64,000 nt of DNA, from contig CAVVAH010000001.1 in assembly GCA_963746175.1 (NCBI GenBank), positions 992,001 through 1,056,000 of the forward strand, written 5' to 3'. The position numbers and the translations under genes were made by a program. The stretch's first letter is position 1, and the number at the start of each line of letters is the position of its first letter. Below the pieces are notes generated by a model. The model was given only the letters and a program-made list of their open reading frames with translations, made no database searches and was not told the DNA's origin. The DNA is from CAVVAH01 sp963746175. GTDB lineage: Bacteria > Actinomycetota > Actinomycetes > JACCUZ01. Positions 27,563-35,365 of this stretch are shown here, piece after piece.

Positions 27563-28702
27563 TCAGGGCCCCTCGCCCGTGAGCGCACCGAGGCGGGCCG
27601 CGGCCCCGGTCCACTGCCACCGGCCGAGGACCCATTCGCGGCCGGTTGTCCCGAGGCGACGGCGCAGCGCCGGGTCGCCGAGCAGCAGTGCGAGCCGTTC
27701 GGCGACGGCGCCGGGCTGCCGGCCGTCCACCACGAATCCGGTCTCGTCGACGATGACGGCGTCCGGCGCCCCGCCCGAGCTCCCCGCGACCACGGGCAGC
27801 CCGGTCGCCGAGGCCTCCAGGTAGACGATGCCGAGGCCTTCCGGCTCGAAGCCGAGCTTGCGGGTGCGGCACGGCATGCAGAAGACGTCGCCGGCCGCGA
27901 AGTACGGCGGCAGGTCCACCCAGGGCACGGCACCCGCGAGGACCACGTCGTCGGACACCTCGAGCTCCGCGGCGAGGGTCTCCAGCGCGCGCCGCATCGG
28001 TCCGTCGCCGACGAGCAGGACGGCGGCATCCGGAACCGATCTCTGCACCAGGGGCAGGGCGCGGACCAGCATGTCCTGGCCCTTGCGCTCCACCAGCCGG
28101 GAGACGCACACGATCACCGGTCGATCGCCGAGGCCGTAACGATCGCGAACCGGACGACCGTCGACCGACGGGTTGAAGGCCTCCGAGTCGACACCCGGCG
28201 TGAGCTGCACCATCCGGGCAGCCGCGGTCGGGGACAGCGCCCGGCTGATCTGGGACCTCGTGTACTCCCCCAGGTAGGTCAGCACGTCGTTCGTCTCGCC
28301 GATCCGGTGCAGCAGCCGGCGGGTGACCGGCGCCTTCGCCCACCACACCTCGTGGCCGTGGGTCGTGGCCACGGTGCGACGTACGCCGGCGCGCTTCCGC
28401 AAGGTCCCTGCCATGAGAGCGAGCGGCGCTGCGGCACCGAACCAGACCGAGTCACAACCCATCTCTCGGGCGATCGCCACGGATCGTCGGGTGATGCCTG
28501 GTGTCGGCAGCATGGTGCGTGCCTTGTCGCGGACGACCGGGAACGGCAGTCCTGCGTCGAACTCGGCGTCGCCGTCCTGGTGGGCGGTGTGGACGACCAC
28601 GCGGTCCGGGTCCATGCGCTGCACCATCGCGAGGACGAACGACTCGATGCCGCCGACCCGAGGCGGGAAGTCGTTGGTGATGACGAGGGTGCGACCGGTC
28701 AC
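27563..28702 (-). CDS. pimB: GT4 glycosyltransferase, PimB-like
   Basis: 379-aa GT-B fold enzyme. N-terminal acceptor domain begins LVITNDFPPRVGGIESFVLA; the donor domain has VSRLVERKGQDMLVRALP, LLVGDGPMRRALE and the catalytic E-x7-E motif EPEGLGIVYLEASATGLPVV. In mycobacteria the corresponding gene (Rv2188c) adds the second mannose to phosphatidyl-myo-inositol mannosides, using GDP-mannose on the inner membrane face. The position relative to fadD15-like and NlpC genes supports this orthology. Starts at GTG 28702. Confidence 0.82.
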   Translation of the reverse strand: MTGRTLVITNDFPPRVGGIESFVLAMVQRMDPDRVVVHTAHQDGDAEFDAGLPFPVVRDKARTMLPTPGITRRSVAIAREMGCDSVWFGAAAPLALMAGTLRKRAGVRRTVATTHGHEVWWAKAPVTRRLLHRIGETNDVLTYLGEYTRSQISRALSPTAAARMVQLTPGVDSEAFNPSVDGRPVRDRYGLGDRPVIVCVSRLVERKGQDMLVRALPLVQRSVPDAAVLLVGDGPMRRALETLAAELEVSDDVVLAGAVPWVDLPPYFAAGDVFCMPCRTRKLGFEPEGLGIVYLEASATGLPVVAGSSGGAPDAVIVDETGFVVDGRQPGAVAERLALLLGDPALRRRLGTTGREWVLGRWQWTGAAARLGALTGEGP

Positions 28703-28730
28703 GGTCGCGACCCTACGGGCGGGACGGCGA

Positions 28731-28950
28731 TCAGCCGCCGACGAGGTGGGACGTGGCCTCGCGGACGGGCACGTCCATCGGGCCGGCGGTCATCTTGAAC
28801 CCCCGAACCACCCCCCCCCCCCCCAACCCCCCCCCCCCCCCCCCCCCCCCCCCGTGCCCCCGCCCCCGAGTCACCCCCGCAGGCGGCCAGCGGTGCCACC
28901 AGCAGGGCGCCGGCCACCAGGCGCGGCAGCAGCGTCCCCGGTACCTGCAT
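28731..28950 (-). pseudogene. Small lipoprotein interrupted by a poly(G/C) tract
   Basis: From ATG 28950 the N-terminus has basic residues, a hydrophobic stretch and lipobox (LVAGALLVAPLAAC), so it is a lipoprotein signal. About 14 residues later the sequence enters poly(G) (on this strand) encoding glycines. Downstream two readings are possible: a frame that continues to 28699, or the frame FKMTAGPMDVPVREATSHLVGG ending at 28731, which looks more like protein. The 220-bp span is not a multiple of three, so the tract length decides the frame. The original domain cannot be named. Confidence 0.5.
28811..28853. repeat. Poly(C) tracts: 14 C and 27 C separated by AA
   Basis: C runs at 28811-28824 and 28827-28853, split only by AA at 28825-28826. 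Nothing comparable occurs elsewhere in the window. It lies in the coding part of the small lipoprotein gene. Such a tract is either a slipped-strand mutation hotspot that could switch the gene on and off, or an assembly/sequencing artefact. Confidence 0.9.
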
Positions 28951-29013
28951 GGTTCGGGATCTTACGGGACAGAACGGCGCCGGATCGAGCTGCCCGCGGT
29001 CTCGGCCGACCCG

Positions 29014-31767
29014 TCAGTCGGCCAGGTCAGGCGGGACCTGCAGGTGGTGGAGGCGGGCCCAGTCCCGGGCGAGGGCGATCCGCTGCGGCGCGGTCGGGTG
29101 GGTGGAGAACATCCCGAACACCAGCGGAGAGGGATCGAGGTCGGACAGGTTGGTGGTCGAGAGCCGGCGCTGCATCTCCACCATCGCGGTCGGCTCGCGC
29201 GTGAGGTCGAGCGCGTGCACGTCGGCGCGGGTCTCGATCCGGCGGGACAGCAGGTTCTCCGCGGGGCCGCCGACGGCGGTGAGCAGCGCCACCAGCGCCA
29301 GCACGAGCGCGACGGCGCGGCCGTCTGCGAGCGAGGTGACCCCGGCCCGGCCGAGCAGCCACTGCCACTCGCTGAGGAGCCCGAGGACGCACACCAGCAG
29401 CGCCACCCCGACGGCACCCATCAGCGTGCCCCACACGACGTCCTGCGACTTCGCGTGCCCGAGCTCGTGGGCGACGATCAGCCGCACCTCGCTCGGCGGC
29501 GCGGTGTCGACGAGGGTGTCGTAGACGACGATGCGGCGGGTGGCACCGATGCCGGAGACGTAGGCGTTCAACGACGAGGTGCGCCGGCTCGCATCGGCCA
29601 CCAGCACGTCCTCCACCGGGACGCCGTCCTCCCGGGCGAGCTGGAGCAGCGAGGTCCGCAGCGGCGACGCCTGCATCGGGGTGAACGTGTTGAACAGCGG
29701 CTCGATCACCACCGGGTAGGCGAACGACACCAGCACGACCAGCGCCGCCGCCAGGCCGGACGCGATCGCCCACCACCGCTCCGGCTGCCACCGCGCCAGC
29801 CCCAGCACGAGCAGCAGCACGGCGAGCGTGATCACGAGCCCGACGCCGTAGGACTTGGCGACGTCGACCGCCCAACCACCCCAGCTGCGGGTCGACAGGC
29901 CGTAGCGGCGGCGCACCGACTCGGACCAGGCGTCCCACGGCAACGTGAGCGCGCGCCCCACCAGCGTCAGAGCCACGGTGCCGAGCAGGACCCGCCACAG
30001 CCAGCCGCCGCCGAGCGGCGCCGCGACCCGCTCGACGATGCGGGCGCCGGCCGGCGTGAGCCCGAGCACCGCGGCGATGACCAGACCCAGGACGTACGAC
30101 GTGTACGCCGGCACCCGGAGCGCCGCGTGGTACGCCTCCTCGCGGGCGACCTGCGCAGCCGTGAAGTCGCGCGCGGGGTCGACCGGCGTCGGGGTCAGGC
30201 CGTGCAGCGGCAGCGGTCGCCACGGGACGAGCACCGTCACCAGCACCGCCAGCACGACGGCCAGCACCGCGGTCAGCACGAGCAGCGCGGTCCGACCCGT
30301 CACGCGGCCGGCCTTGTCGCGCAGGTAGGCCTTCCAGTCGCGCACCAGGGCACGCTCGCCGATGCCGAGCACCTCGCGCATCTCCTCGGGGTAGCCCGCG
30401 CCGCTGCTGTCCGTGACCGCGGCGTAGAAGGCGACCAGCTGCTTCTCGCCGTAGCGCTCGGCGATCAGCCGGCAGGCCAGCCACGCCCCCTCGTACGCCG
30501 CGCTGATGTCGCCGTGCGACGCGTCGAAGTCGCCGCCGGTCGGCAGCGAGCGCGGCATGTCCCCGTCACGGACGTCGTCGAGCACGTCGCTGGCGACGAC
30601 CGCGGTCGGCACCGGCGAGGCCTGGTAGGCGACGTAGTCGGCGAAGCCTTCGGACAGCCAGATCGGTGGCGCGACGACGCTGCTGGAACGGGTCGCGACG
30701 TGGGTCATCTCGTGCGTGAGGACCACCCGCCGACCCAGCGCACCGAGGATGTCCCACGCGGCCGGGTTGATGACGATGCGGTCGCCCCGGCTGAGCCCGG
30801 ACTCGAAGGAGCCGGTGGTCACCGCCGCGATCTGCGCGAGGCCGTCGCCGTCGCTGCCGATGAGGGTCGCCATGTCCTGCTGGCTGCGCGGCAGCACGAC
30901 CACCGGCCGGCGCGACCACTCGCCGGTCCAGACGTCGTCGACGTCACGCACCGCCAGGTCCGCCTCGTCGGCGATCGCGCGCACCCGGGCCACGGTCGCG
31001 CCGCGACGGTCGGCCAGCACCACGCTGGCGTCGCCGTTCACGACGCGCACCGGGCCGAGGTCCCAGAGATCGCGCTCGGTGTCCAGCCCGCTCGGTCCGG
31101 CGTCGGTGTCGGACGCGAGCAGCCAACCGCTCCCCCGCGGGACCACGGTGAGGTACTGCTCGCGGTCGGTCGTGGTCGCCGTCCCGGCCAGCCGGTAGGT
31201 GAGCCGGACCCGCACGATCGCGGACCCGGTGGGGAGCTCTCCGGCCCGCTCGGCCGTGAAGCCCGGCCCGTCGCCGGTGACGGCGTACGACCACCCGGCC
31301 AGGTCGATCCCGGCGACCCGGTCGAAGAGCCGGCCCTGGGCGGCGTAGAAGTCGGTGGCCGCCGGGTCGACCGTGGCGAGGAACAGCGCCCGGTCGCCGG
31401 TGGAGACCGCCCGGGCGCGGTCTGCCAGCAGCGCCTCCACGGCGTCGGCGCGACCGGCCGCCGCGTCCGGGGTCGGCGTACCGGACCCGCTCGCCGAGCC
31501 CCCGCTCGGTGCGCTCGAGCCACCGGGACGCGGACTCTGCGACGGGGAGCCGCCCGGCCCGGGCGACGCAGCGCCGGTGTCGTCGAGCAGCAGCCGCGAC
31601 ACCCAGACGGCGGACGCGGCTCCGAGGAGCACCACGACCAGCAGGCCGAGCCCCAGCAGCGCGCCCCGGCGGCGGGCGCTGCCGGGCGGCGGCGACGGCG
31701 GCGGCGAGGGCTCCACCGGCGACCCGGGAGGCCCTACGGCGGCGCCCGGGGCGTCGGACTGCGGCAC
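29014..31767 (-). CDS. Double zinc-protease membrane protein: gluzincin domain fused to M48 (Ste24-like) peptidase
   Basis: 917 aa from GTG 31767. Residues about 33-58 are a membrane helix (LLGLGLLVVVLLGAASAVWV), followed by a Ser/Gly/Pro linker and an extracytoplasmic domain with VVLTHEMTHVATR (HExxH near residue 351) and WLSEGFADYVAYQ, the third-ligand Glu of gluzincins. From about residue 480 a polytopic domain follows with SLNAYVSGIGATRRIVVYD, VAHELGHAKSQD (near 764) and ETRADVHALDL, the M48/CAAX-prenyl-protease layout. I know these two peptidase types as separate proteins; here they share one uninterrupted frame. Likely role: envelope protein quality control. Confidence 0.82.
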   Translation of the reverse strand: MPQSDAPGAAVGPPGSPVEPSPPPSPPPGSARRRGALLGLGLLVVVLLGAASAVWVSRLLLDDTGAASPGPGGSPSQSPRPGGSSAPSGGSASGSGTPTPDAAAGRADAVEALLADRARAVSTGDRALFLATVDPAATDFYAAQGRLFDRVAGIDLAGWSYAVTGDGPGFTAERAGELPTGSAIVRVRLTYRLAGTATTTDREQYLTVVPRGSGWLLASDTDAGPSGLDTERDLWDLGPVRVVNGDASVVLADRRGATVARVRAIADEADLAVRDVDDVWTGEWSRRPVVVLPRSQQDMATLIGSDGDGLAQIAAVTTGSFESGLSRGDRIVINPAAWDILGALGRRVVLTHEMTHVATRSSSVVAPPIWLSEGFADYVAYQASPVPTAVVASDVLDDVRDGDMPRSLPTGGDFDASHGDISAAYEGAWLACRLIAERYGEKQLVAFYAAVTDSSGAGYPEEMREVLGIGERALVRDWKAYLRDKAGRVTGRTALLVLTAVLAVVLAVLVTVLVPWRPLPLHGLTPTPVDPARDFTAAQVAREEAYHAALRVPAYTSYVLGLVIAAVLGLTPAGARIVERVAAPLGGGWLWRVLLGTVALTLVGRALTLPWDAWSESVRRRYGLSTRSWGGWAVDVAKSYGVGLVITLAVLLLVLGLARWQPERWWAIASGLAAALVVLVSFAYPVVIEPLFNTFTPMQASPLRTSLLQLAREDGVPVEDVLVADASRRTSSLNAYVSGIGATRRIVVYDTLVDTAPPSEVRLIVAHELGHAKSQDVVWGTLMGAVGVALLVCVLGLLSEWQWLLGRAGVTSLADGRAVALVLALVALLTAVGGPAENLLSRRIETRADVHALDLTREPTAMVEMQRRLSTTNLSDLDPSPLVFGMFSTHPTAPQRIALARDWARLHHLQVPPDLAD

Positions 31768-31851
31768 GTCGTCAGCCTAGGCGCTGCAGGGACGCCGGCC
31801 CCGGGGCCGCGCGGGTGGTGCGGGCACCGGCGGTGGTGCACCGCGGTGCGA

Positions 31852-32943
31852 CTACGGGCGGCCGGCTCCGACCAGGGGCATCGAGTTGAGCCCGCTGATG
31901 TGCACGCTCAGCCCGGGGTACGGCGCGTCGATGATCTTGCCGCCGCCGATGTAGATGCCGACGTGGCTGATCGGGCTGTAGTAGAAGACCAGGTCACCCG
32001 GCTGCAGGTCGGAGATCGCCACGTGCCGGACCACGCCGTACTGCGCGGACGACGAGTGCGGCAGCGAGACCCCGGCGGCCGCCCAGGAGTACATCGTGAG
32101 GCCGGAGCAGTCGAACGAACCCGGACCGGCGGCGCCCCAGGCGTAGGGGTCGCCGAGCTGCGCGTAGGCGGTCCGGACGGCCTCTCCCGCGCGACCGGAG
32201 GCCGGACCGTCGTAGCTGCCGCCACCCCCACCGGCATCGCCACCGCCACTCGCCTCGCCACCGCCGCTGTCGCGGGACGACCGGGACGCGCGAGGGGCCT
32301 CCGAGCGGGCGGACAGCGCACGCCGGGTCGCAGCCCGCTGGATCGCGAGGAGCCGGGCCCGCTGCTCGGCCTCGAGCCGGGCGAGCTCGTCGCGGGCCTG
32401 GGCCAGCCGGCTCTCGATCGCGTCCTTCTCGGTGGCGATCTTGTCCTGCAGCGCGCCGGCTCGAGCCCTCTGGTCGGCGACGGCCTTGCGGTCGACCGCG
32501 GCCTGCAGCCGGGCGGCCTCCATCCCCTGCAGCATCGCGGACTGGTGCCGGGTCACCTGGGAGAGGTCGGCGGCCTGCCGGAGGAAGCTCTGCGGGTCCT
32601 CGGACAGGACGAGGGCCACGGTCGGGTCGACACCACCGGACTTGTACGACGCGACGGCGATCCGGCCGACCAGCGCCTTCATGGCGTCGAGGTGCCGCTT
32701 GGTGACGGCGTAGCGGTTCTGCGCGGAGCGCATCTTCCGGTTCGTCTCGGTGAGCTGCACCTTGGCCGTGTTGTAGCGCTCGGCGGCGTCGGCAGCGTCC
32801 TTGTTGAGCGCGTTGACGCGCCGCTGGACCTCGCCGAGCGAGGGCGTGGGGTCCGCGGCGGCGGAGCCGGGCAGCACGGCGAAGCCGAGGGCGGCGAGGA
32901 GCAGACCCGCGAGCAGGCGAAGGGGGAGCGTCGAGGGGACCAT
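31852..32943 (-). CDS. NlpC/P60 peptidoglycan endopeptidase (RipA/RipC-like)
   Basis: 363 aa. Signal peptide (LRLLAGLLLAALGFAVLPGSAAA), a coiled-coil region (residues about 32-200, LGEVQRRVNALNKDAADAAE onward) that keeps such enzymes inactive or docks them to FtsEX-like partners, a Gly/Ser linker, and a C-terminal NlpC/P60 domain with catalytic Cys in SFDCSGLTMYSW, His in ISHVGIYIGG and a polar third residue in KIIDAPYPG. It cleaves D-Glu-mDAP (or LL-DAP) type peptide links during division or growth. Corresponds in position to Rv2190c. A strong promoter lies 10 bp upstream of the ATG. Confidence 0.9.
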   Translation of the reverse strand: MVPSTLPLRLLAGLLLAALGFAVLPGSAAADPTPSLGEVQRRVNALNKDAADAAERYNTAKVQLTETNRKMRSAQNRYAVTKRHLDAMKALVGRIAVASYKSGGVDPTVALVLSEDPQSFLRQAADLSQVTRHQSAMLQGMEAARLQAAVDRKAVADQRARAGALQDKIATEKDAIESRLAQARDELARLEAEQRARLLAIQRAATRRALSARSEAPRASRSSRDSGGGEASGGGDAGGGGGSYDGPASGRAGEAVRTAYAQLGDPYAWGAAGPGSFDCSGLTMYSWAAAGVSLPHSSSAQYGVVRHVAISDLQPGDLVFYYSPISHVGIYIGGGKIIDAPYPGLSVHISGLNSMPLVGAGRP

Positions 32944-32953
32944 CTGCGCGCGA

Positions 32954-32981
32954 ACCTTACGTGACCGTTTCGTGATGTCAA
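32954..32981 (-). promoter_or_regulatory. SigA-type promoter of the NlpC/P60 gene, near-leaderless
   Basis: On the minus strand TTGACA (32981-32976), a 16-bp spacer and TAAGGT (32959-32954) form an almost ideal housekeeping promoter. The ATG is at 32943, so the transcript would begin only a few nucleotides before it. The spacer holds a direct repeat TCACG-N6-TCACG with an 11-bp period, a possible site for a dimeric regulator. Confidence 0.75.
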
Positions 32982-33171
32982 ATCGGGCGCGGCGCGCCTC
33001 CCGTGGACAGATCGGCACATCTGGTAGTCGGCCCGGGTCTCTGCAGCCTTGAGCCGTCCGGGTGACCGCGAGGGTCGCCAGGCGGGCGCCCCGCGTCCGC
33101 ATGGTGGACGGCTGCGGCTCGACCCCGACGGCCGGCGCCGGCCGGGCGACCCCGACCCTCCCCGGTGACGC

Positions 33172-33429
33172 TCAGCCGGCGGCCGCCCGCCCGCTGCCTC
33201 CCCGGCCAGTGGTCCCCGGTGGACCGTGCGCGTCGTGCGGCGCGTGCCGGAGCACCTCGACCGGCACGACCAGCCGCAGCGGTGGGACCAGCCCTGAGCC
33301 GGCCAGCGCGTCGAACGCCGCCGCCTCGTCGTCGTCGATCTCGCCCGGCGGGCCGCCGAGCAGCGCACTGACGACGCAGTCGCCGCACGCCAGGCCGCGG
33401 ACCTCGCAGCTGTCGCAGTCGATGATCAC
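33172..33429 (-). CDS. Small double-CxxC protein
   Basis: 85 aa from GTG 33429, preceded by GGAGG at a good distance. It starts VIIDCDSCEVRGLACGDCVV, two CxxC motifs that can bind a metal or form disulphides, and continues with a short acidic helix (IDDDEAAAFDALAGSGLVPP). No signal peptide. Such short proteins occur next to NlpC/P60 genes in actinobacteria, but the function is unknown to me. It lies 99 bp downstream of the NYN-domain gene and 228 bp upstream of the NlpC/P60 ATG, on the same strand. Confidence 0.72.
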   Translation of the reverse strand: MIIDCDSCEVRGLACGDCVVSALLGGPPGEIDDDEAAAFDALAGSGLVPPLRLVVPVEVLRHAPHDAHGPPGTTGRGGSGRAAAG

Positions 33430-33527
33430 GAAGACCTCCTCGATCTCGTCTGCGCACGACGCTAGGGAGACCCCTGGACACAACCCCCGCCCCCCGGCCC
33501 CAGGGTCACCGGAGATCGGGCGGGACG

Positions 33528-34889
33528 TCAGGCGCGGTCGAGGCGGCGGACCAGGGCAGCGGCCGACACGGCCCGCGCGCCCGACCGCCGGACGCCGTCG
33601 GCCACCTCGCGGTCGCTGGACACCACGCAGACCGGGCGCCCCTCTGGCTCGGCGCGCACCAGCCGGCGGATCAGCTCGTCGGCGGTCTGCCCGGCCTTGC
33701 TGAACAGCACCCGCACCCCGCGCGCGCTCGCTGCCGGCACCCGGCCCTCGAGCGCCGCCCCGTCGAAGCAGCACGTCACCTCGGCGCCGGACCGGGCGGC
33801 CAGGTTCGACAGCCCCATGAGCAGCCGGTTGCGCTGCTTCTCCAACGACAGCTCGGGGAAGCCCGTCTTCGTCACGTTGTAGCCGTCGACCACGAGGTGC
33901 ACCTGCGGCAGCGCGAGCAGCTGGTCGAGCAGGGCCGGGTCGTCGGAGAGCAGGGCCCGCTCCCCCGCGGCGGTCACCGGGTCGCCCGGTTCGGCGGCGT
34001 CGACGAGGTCCGCGGGCCGGGTGTCGACGGGGGGCAGCGCCAGCTCGCGACGCAACGCCGACGCGGCGTCGACCACCGTGTCCAGCAGCAGCCGCACCCG
34101 GGTGTCCTCCAACGACCGGCCCTCGCGGACCGCACGCCGGCTGGACTCCAGCGCCGCCTCGACCTCGGCGACCCGGGCCGCTGCACGCGCCGACTCGGTC
34201 TGCGCGGCCTCGATCGCCCGCAGGGCCGACTCACGCGACACGGCCACCGCGTCGGCCGACTCGCCGGCAGCTCGCTCGGCCCGGCGTCGGGCGCCCTTCT
34301 CCTCGCGCAGAGCTCGCGCGAGGGTCGCCGCCTCGGCGGCCGCCGACTCCACCTGCGCCGCCATCGCGGCCAGCTCGGTGGCGTGCCGGGCCCGCTCGGC
34401 CGTGAGCTTCTGGGTGAGGGCGGCGACCTCGGCAGCCGCCCGCGCGCTGCCCTCGTCGGCGGTGGCCCGGTCGGCGGCGGCCCCGGCGGCCCCGACCAGT
34501 GCGGCCCATCCCGGCGTACGCGCCAGGTAGGCCACCGCGGCCACGTCGGCCGGGTCAGCGGCGGGCGGCGCGCTGCCAGCGTCGAGCGCCGCTGCCAGGT
34601 CGGGCATCGCCTCCCGCGCCGCCGTCGCCACCCGCTGCCGGAACACCACGTCGCGCTCGACCGCCGCAGCGAGCGGTGTCGCTGCCCGGGTACGCCGGTG
34701 CTGCGGCGCCCAGGGACGGAACCGCTTCAGCGCGGCGGGCACGTCGTCGTCGGGCAGGCCGCCGAGCGTGTCGGCGGCGAGTGCGACCACCCGGGTCCGG
34801 ACCGCGTCCGGGAGCGGCCCGTCCCAGACCGGCTGCTCGGCACCGGCCGGCTCGTCGGTGTCCGGCTGGGGCTCCGGCACGGCGCTCAC
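33528..34889 (-). CDS. NYN-domain (YacP-like) putative ribonuclease with coiled coil
   Basis: 453 aa from GTG 34889. Residues about 1-160 are helical and poorly conserved, residues about 160-270 form a long Ala/Glu/Arg-rich coiled coil (LTQKLTAERARHATELAAMA), and the C-terminal ~165 residues are a PIN-like NYN domain: LVVDGYNVTKTGFPELSLEK, VTCCFDGAALEGR, LFSKAGQTADELIRRLV, VVSSDREVADGVRR. The Asp residues of these four blocks form the expected metal site. YacP/Rae1 relatives cut mRNA on the ribosome. It starts 4 bp after the zinc-ribbon gene. Confidence 0.83.
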   Translation of the reverse strand: MSAVPEPQPDTDEPAGAEQPVWDGPLPDAVRTRVVALAADTLGGLPDDDVPAALKRFRPWAPQHRRTRAATPLAAAVERDVVFRQRVATAAREAMPDLAAALDAGSAPPAADPADVAAVAYLARTPGWAALVGAAGAAADRATADEGSARAAAEVAALTQKLTAERARHATELAAMAAQVESAAAEAATLARALREEKGARRRAERAAGESADAVAVSRESALRAIEAAQTESARAAARVAEVEAALESSRRAVREGRSLEDTRVRLLLDTVVDAASALRRELALPPVDTRPADLVDAAEPGDPVTAAGERALLSDDPALLDQLLALPQVHLVVDGYNVTKTGFPELSLEKQRNRLLMGLSNLAARSGAEVTCCFDGAALEGRVPAASARGVRVLFSKAGQTADELIRRLVRAEPEGRPVCVVSSDREVADGVRRSGARAVSAAALVRRLDRA

Positions 34890-34893
34890 CACG

Positions 34894-35175
34894 TCAGCCG
34901 GTCCCGGCGGCGTCACCGTCGACCGCGTCGACCGCAGCACCCTCGGCGGGGCGCGGCACGAGCTCGACCGTCCCGACCCCGTCGCACCAGCGGCAGCGCA
35001 CGCTCTCGAGGTCCTCGGCCAGCACCTCGCGCTCCTCGACGACCGGCTCGCCCGCGAGGTCGACGTGGACGAACTCACGGGTCCGCGACCGGCGGACGAC
35101 GTCGAAGCGGGTGAGGTTGCCGCACCGCGTGCAGCGCCAGCGGGTGGTGCTGGTCGGCAGCGGGATGCCTGTCAC
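34894..35175 (-). CDS. Small zinc-ribbon protein
   Basis: 93 aa from GTG 35175. Two Cys pairs, WRCTRCGNLTRFDVVRRSRT and SVRCRWCDGVGTVEL, give a zinc ribbon of the four-Cys type with about 40 residues between pairs. No signal peptide. It is the first gene of an apparent operon with the NYN nuclease (4-bp gap). A nucleic-acid or ribosome-linked role would fit the partner but is inference. Confidence 0.75.
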   Translation of the reverse strand: MTGIPLPTSTTRWRCTRCGNLTRFDVVRRSRTREFVHVDLAGEPVVEEREVLAEDLESVRCRWCDGVGTVELVPRPAEGAAVDAVDGDAAGTG

Positions 35176-35268
35176 GCACCGAGCGTACGGGCGGCCGAGC
35201 GGCCGGTGCGCGCGTCGCGCCGGACGCGCGGGAGGAACCACCCGATTGCCACCCAGTCGTGAACCGGC

Positions 35269-35276
35269 ACCAATCC
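35269..35276 (+). promoter_or_regulatory. Shared octamer upstream of DUF4331 gene 1
   Basis: ACCAATCC here also occurs at 36970-36977, in each case 40-44 bp upstream of a GTGAC-N4-GTCAC palindrome and before a DUF4331 gene. The repetition at similar spacing suggests a conserved promoter element, but it may simply be left over from gene duplication. Confidence 0.4.
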
Positions 35277-35315
35277 CTGGTCACGGTGCCACCGAACGCC
35301 CGGCACCTGCTCCCT

Positions 35316-35331
35316 TGTGACCCATGTCACA
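35316..35331 (+). promoter_or_regulatory. CRP-like palindrome upstream of DUF4331 gene 1
   Basis: TGTGA-N6-TCACA (TGTGACCCATGTCACA), a perfect palindrome of the CRP/FNR-GlxR type, ends 34 bp before the ATG of the first DUF4331 gene. The core GTGAC-N4-GTCAC recurs before the second paralogue. Position close to the start would suit a repressor or a downstream-bound regulator. Confidence 0.6.
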
Positions 35332-35365
35332 GGGCGTCACCACCCCTCTACGAAGGGAAGTCAGC

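Noticed and set aside
28753..32964. A 1403-codon open frame on the plus strand
   Set aside because: It is antisense to the M48 fusion and NlpC/P60 genes, which have clear domains. High GC removes stop codons from the opposite frames; composition is Arg/Gly/His/Pro-rich with no domain.
35344..35360. RBS-sequestering hairpin before DUF4331 gene 1 (CCCT with AGGG), with a similar one before gene 2
   Set aside because: Only four base pairs in each, and the loop in the second is too tight; not strong enough to claim translational control.
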